Part shown: piece by piece, positions 31,715 to 34,582 of the stretch
Layout of the letters: the number at the start of each line of letters is the position of its first letter
How positions within the stretch are numbered: the first letter of the stretch is position 1
DNA from: an uncultured Actinomycetes bacterium
GTDB taxonomy: Bacteria; Actinomycetota; Thermoleophilia; Gaiellales; Gaiellaceae
DNA length: 34,582 nt
Direction of reading: 5' to 3'
Assembly: GCA_903915545.1 (NCBI GenBank)
Contig: CAIWTI010000277.1
Coordinates: forward strand, 1 to 34,582
Program-made: the position numbers and the translations under genes
Notes under the pieces: model-generated
Database searches by the model: none
What the model was told of the DNA's origin: nothing
The model's input: the letters and a program-made list of their open reading frames with translations, nothing else

Positions 31715-31775
31715 AGGTCGGCGATCTGTCGGCCTGTAGTGGTCTGGTACAACGGACCTGTCTGCTCCCCGACCT
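31715..31775 (+). repeat. Inverted repeat in the leader of the DyP-like gene
   Basis: AGGTCGG (31715-31721) and CCGACCT (31769-31775) are perfect inverted copies 47 nt apart. A smaller pair GGTC/GACC (31741-31758) sits inside. The 85-nt gap could fold as a leader structure just before the start codon. Significance is uncertain. Confidence 0.3.
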
Positions 31776-31793
31776 GGAAAGCGTGAACTCCTG

Positions 31794-33077
31794 ATGACCG
31801 ACAAGCAGAAGCCCTCCGACGACTCTCCTCGCCTTTCGCGTAAGCGCCTTCTGGCTGCTGCGGCCGCGACGGGACTCGTCGCCTCGACCGAAGGTGTCGC
31901 GCGTGCTGCCGAGTACGCGCAGCCGACGACCATCGCGCTCGGAACGCAGCCGAAGGGGCTCCCGGTTGGCCAGCACGTGTGGGAGCCGTCGATGAAAACC
32001 GACACAGGCGGCAATCCGATTGGCCCGAAGTACAACCGGCTGCTCTTCTTTGATGTGTTGAAGGCGCCGACCGTCGCGTCGGTGCGCACCCTTGAGGCCG
32101 CGCTTCGTACGATCGAGCGGACGTATCCGTGGAATGCCGCGGGTGTCGTGTTCACCGTTTCGTGGGGGCCGCACTACTTCGAGAACGTGCTGAAGGTGGC
32201 GAGCCCGGTGCCGCATCCGCAGCAGCTCTCCGACTTTGAGTACCCGATCTTCGACGGGTACGACGTCTGCATCCATCTTGCGAGTGACGACCAAAACATC
32301 TTGGTCGCGATCCAGAACGCCTTCACCGCTGGCGCGAAGCTGCCAGGCGGAGCGAAGGCTGATCTGAGCGGGATCTTCCGTTGGCGCGAGACGCGCACGG
32401 GCTTTGCGGGCGACGGTATTCCGGCCGCACATCAGACGAACGTGACCGGTATCCCCGCGGGCGGCGTCGTTCCGGCGAGCTCGCCTCTGTTCATGGGGTT
32501 CAAGTCGGGCTATGTGAAGAATCAGGCGAGCGAGAGCAGCATCACGATCACAACGGGCGAGTTTGCGGGCGGCACGACGCAGCATGTGAGCTACATCCGT
32601 CTCAAGCTCGACCGCTGGTACGGCGGGATGAGCCAGACCCAGCGCGTGCAGCTGATGTTCGGCCCACAGATCACCCAGGACCAGGTCACTGCGTTCAAGG
32701 ACGATCCGCAGAGCAAGCCTGAGGCGCTGAACAGCGACGCGGTCACGTACGGCATGGTCGGCCACGCGCAGGCTGCGGCTCGCGCGCGCACGACGACCGG
32801 CCCCGTGATCATCCGCCGCGACTTCGACACGATCGATGGTGGCGTTGCGGGTCTGCACTTCGTTGCGGTGCAGAAGTCGATCGACGACTTCGTGACGATG
32901 CGCCAGGCGATGAACGCGACCAACGCACCGCGGCTGAACCCGGCGATCACGACAACGACGAACAACGGAATCAACGAGTTCATGTTCGTCCTGCGACGCG
33001 CGAACTACATCGTGCCGCCGCGGACGAAGCGTTCGTTCCCGCTGTTCGCCTACCAGGCGCAGGCGCTCAGCTCGTAG
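31794..33077 (+). CDS. Exported DyP-like (dye-decolorising peroxidase superfamily) protein with altered GxxDG motif
   Basis: This 427-residue protein starts with a Tat-like signal: SRKRLLAAAAATGLVAS, with cleavage near ARAAE (about residues 36-40). Features of DyP-type peroxidases are visible. GHAQAAARAR near residue 323 would hold the proximal heme His, and VIIRRDFD follows as the usual L-R-R segment. AGLHFVAVQKSIDDFVTMRQAMN matches the GLLFxxxQ block, and INEFMFVLRRANYIVPP ends the fold. At the place of the distal GxxDG motif it has GFKSG (about 233-237), so the catalytic Asp is replaced by Ser. It may bind heme but lack normal peroxidase chemistry, or use another acid. It follows sufD by 85 nt; a weak GGAAAG lies 12 nt before the ATG. 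Confidence 0.7.
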   Translation: MTDKQKPSDDSPRLSRKRLLAAAAATGLVASTEGVARAAEYAQPTTIALGTQPKGLPVGQHVWEPSMKTDTGGNPIGPKYNRLLFFDVLKAPTVASVRTLEAALRTIERTYPWNAAGVVFTVSWGPHYFENVLKVASPVPHPQQLSDFEYPIFDGYDVCIHLASDDQNILVAIQNAFTAGAKLPGGAKADLSGIFRWRETRTGFAGDGIPAAHQTNVTGIPAGGVVPASSPLFMGFKSGYVKNQASESSITITTGEFAGGTTQHVSYIRLKLDRWYGGMSQTQRVQLMFGPQITQDQVTAFKDDPQSKPEALNSDAVTYGMVGHAQAAARARTTTGPVIIRRDFDTIDGGVAGLHFVAVQKSIDDFVTMRQAMNATNAPRLNPAITTTTNNGINEFMFVLRRANYIVPPRTKRSFPLFAYQAQALSS

Positions 33078-33083
33078 CGGGCG

Positions 33084-33440
33084 TCAGTCCGGGAGGGCTT
33101 GTTGGAGCTTCCCGGCCATGCGCCACGCGTCTTCGTGTGAGATGGCAAACCGGCCCCACTCGGCGTCGGTGAACTCGACGACGACCGCGAGGCCGCGCCG
33201 GTAGATCGCGTCGAAATCTTTGCTGCCGCGGCGACGCGTGGTGCCGAGCATGATCACGCCAGGGATTCCCGTTCCTGGCGGTCGGAGCCCGCGCACCTCC
33301 GTCCAGCCGTTCTCGACGGCTCGAATCTCCGTGACGTTCGCGAGCGGCGCGCGCGGGTCAGAGAGGCGGAAGGCACCGAGCTTCTCGAGCCGTGAGAGCC
33401 GGACGACGACGTCCCCGTTCTCTGTTTCGAGTGTGGCCAC
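33084..33440 (-). CDS. Small PH-like domain protein, unknown function
   Basis: This 118-residue soluble protein has alternating strands and one C-terminal helix (SHEDAWRMAGKLQQALPD). The phrases DVVVRLSRLEKLGAF, ENGWTEVRGLRPPGTGIPG and AVVVEFTDAEWGRFAIS resemble PH-like or DUF-type beta-barrel proteins in actinobacteria. No active site is recognised. The GTG start at 33440 has no Shine-Dalgarno sequence, but TAGGCT lies 7 nt before it. It is convergent with the DyP-like gene (6-nt gap) and 24 nt downstream of the ettA stop on the same strand. Confidence 0.65.
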   Translation of the reverse strand: MATLETENGDVVVRLSRLEKLGAFRLSDPRAPLANVTEIRAVENGWTEVRGLRPPGTGIPGVIMLGTTRRRGSKDFDAIYRRGLAVVVEFTDAEWGRFAISHEDAWRMAGKLQQALPD

Positions 33441-33447
33441 GTCAGAA

Positions 33448-33453
33448 AGCCTA
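33448..33453 (-). promoter_or_regulatory. -10 box TAGGCT placed for a leaderless transcript
   Basis: TAGGCT on the minus strand is 7 nt before the GTG at 33440. It gives the small PH-like gene its own possible promoter directly after ettA. Confidence 0.4.
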
Positions 33454-33464
33454 GACGGATGTCG

Positions 33465-34582
33465 CTACTTGCGAACGAGCGGCTTGTACTTGATCCGGTG
33501 CGGCTCAAGCGCGTCGGCGCCGCGGGTCTCGGTGACCCACGCTGCGTAGTCGCTGAATCCGCCTTCGAACCACGTGACAACCGAATCGCCCTCGAACGAG
33601 AGGATGTGTGTCGCGACGCGATCAAGGAACCACCGATCATGGGTGATCACGACGGCGCAGCCGGCGAAGTCAAGGAGCGCGTCTTCGAGCGCGCGCAGCG
33701 TGTCGACGTCGAGGTCGTTCGTCGGCTCGTCGAGCAGCAGGACGTTGCCACCGCTGCGGAGCAGCTTCGCGAGGTGCACGCGGTTGCGCTCGCCGCCGGA
33801 CAGCATTCCGACCGGCTTCTGCTGGTCACCACCGCGGAAGTTGAACCACGCGGTGTATTGGCGCGAGTTGATCTCCTTCTTGCCGAGCTCGATGATGTCG
33901 AGCCCACCGCTGATCTCCTGCCACACCGTCTTCTTTGGGTCGAGATCGCCGCGTGACTGATCGACGTAGGCGAGCTGCACCGTTTCGCCAAGGCGAATGT
34001 CGCCCGAGTCTGGCTCTTCCTGCCCGGCGATCATGCGGAAGAGCGTTGTCTTGCCCGCGCCGTTTGGCCCGATCACACCGACGATGCCGGCGGGCGGCAG
34101 GTTGAACGAGAGATCTTCGAAGAGGAGCCGGTCGCCGAAGCCCTTCGTCAGACCCTTGGCTTGGATGACGAGGTCGCCAAGGCGCGGCCCCGGCGGAATG
34201 TGGATCTCGACCTTGTCGAGCTTGATCTGCTGCTCGTCGGCGAGGAGCTTCTCGTAGGCCGAGAGGCGCGCCTTCGACTTTGCGTGGCGCGCCTTGGGGC
34301 TCATCTGCACCCACTCAAGCTCGCGTTCGAGCGTGCGTCGGCGGGCCGACTCCTGCTTCTCCTCGAGCAGCAGGCGCTGCTGCTTCTGGACGAGCCATGA
34401 GGTGTAGTTGCCTTCGAACGGTAGTCCCTTGCCGCGGTCGATCTCAAGAATCCAGCCGGCGACGTTGTCCAGGAAGTACCGGTCATGGGTCACAGCGATG
34501 ACGGCACCCTTGTACTCGGCGAGGAAGCGCTCGAGCCAATAGACGGATTCGGCATCAAGGTGGTTGGTCGGCTCGTCGAGCA
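33465..34582 (-). CDS. ettA: ABC-F translation factor EttA (5' part beyond window)
   Basis: The gene enters from the right edge; 372 residues are inside. They begin at the end of the first ATPase domain ([20 protein letters not shown], then [10 protein letters not shown]). The linker that contacts the P-site tRNA follows ([34 protein letters not shown]). The second ATPase has Walker [10 protein letters not shown], signature LSGGERNR, Walker [12 protein letters not shown], and [22 protein letters not shown]. These match EttA, which gates entry of ribosomes into elongation according to ATP/ADP level. It has no transmembrane domain, as expected. The N-terminal domain and start are missing. Confidence 0.93.
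   Translation of the reverse strand, partial: LDEPTNHLDAESVYWLERFLAEYKGAVIAVTHDRYFLDNVAGWILEIDRGKGLPFEGNYTSWLVQKQQRLLLEEKQESARRRTLERELEWVQMSPKARHAKSKARLSAYEKLLADEQQIKLDKVEIHIPPGPRLGDLVIQAKGLTKGFGDRLLFEDLSFNLPPAGIVGVIGPNGAGKTTLFRMIAGQEEPDSGDIRLGETVQLAYVDQSRGDLDPKKTVWQEISGGLDIIELGKKEINSRQYTAWFNFRGGDQQKPVGMLSGGERNRVHLAKLLRSGGNVLLLDEPTNDLDVDTLRALEDALLDFAGCAVVITHDRWFLDRVATHILSFEGDSVVTWFEGGFSDYAAWVTETRGADALEPHRIKYKPLVRK

Overview
The window is a 34.6 kb chromosomal segment of a GC-rich bacterium, most likely a high-GC Gram-positive (Actinomycetota). A deep lineage such as Thermoleophilia is possible, but that is an inference from gene content and not proven. The supporting evidence is the high GC, the frequent GTG starts, many 4-nt start/stop overlaps, a tRNA gene without encoded CCA, several genes with a TANNNT box only 6-8 nt before the start codon (leaderless style), a caa3-type oxidase, TatA/TatC, SufCBD and EttA. 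I see no phage, IS element, CRISPR array, rRNA or replication origin. No stretch longer than 300 nt lacks a gene. The largest gaps are 6547-6813 and 18621-18887.

Left part (1-6.5 kb): the C-terminal end of a LytTR response regulator, a small membrane-anchored protein back to back with a secreted lipoprotein, an Hsp20-Lon proteostasis operon on the minus strand, and a divergent MMPL/RND-type exporter.

Envelope island (6.8-18.5 kb): an MFS transporter is translationally coupled to a complete dTDP-L-rhamnose operon in the order rmlA-C-D-B. Next come a secreted SpoIID/LytB-type protein with permuted motif order and a coupled secreted subtilase. Facing them on the minus strand is a Wbp-like set (UDP-GlcNAc 2-epimerase, UDP-GlcNAc 6-dehydrogenase, Gfo/Idh/MocA dehydrogenase, hexapeptide acyltransferase). 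This points to a diacetamido-uronic acid sugar nucleotide, but the aminotransferase the pathway needs is absent from the window. The two sets together suggest supply of activated sugars for a surface polysaccharide.

Middle (18.5-24.7 kb): tRNA-Lys(CTT), an exported ferritin-like protein, a small membrane protein, and a caa3 cytochrome c oxidase operon. The operon runs coxB with fused cytochrome c, coxA of A2 type with an N-terminal two-helix extension, an unusual two-domain USP-like protein, coxC, and a lipoprotein cytochrome c. A strong UUCG hairpin ends it.

Right part (24.7-34.6 kb): a minus-strand operon tatA-tatC-amidohydrolase-membrane TPR-like protein-small membrane protein; divergent sufC-sufB-sufD; a DyP-like exported protein whose GxxDG aspartate is replaced; a small PH-like protein; and the C-terminal two thirds of the ABC-F factor EttA, which runs off the right edge.

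The best candidates for something undescribed are the USP-like protein inside the oxidase operon, the DyP-like protein with a GxxSG motif after suf, and the Wbp-like set without its aminotransferase.
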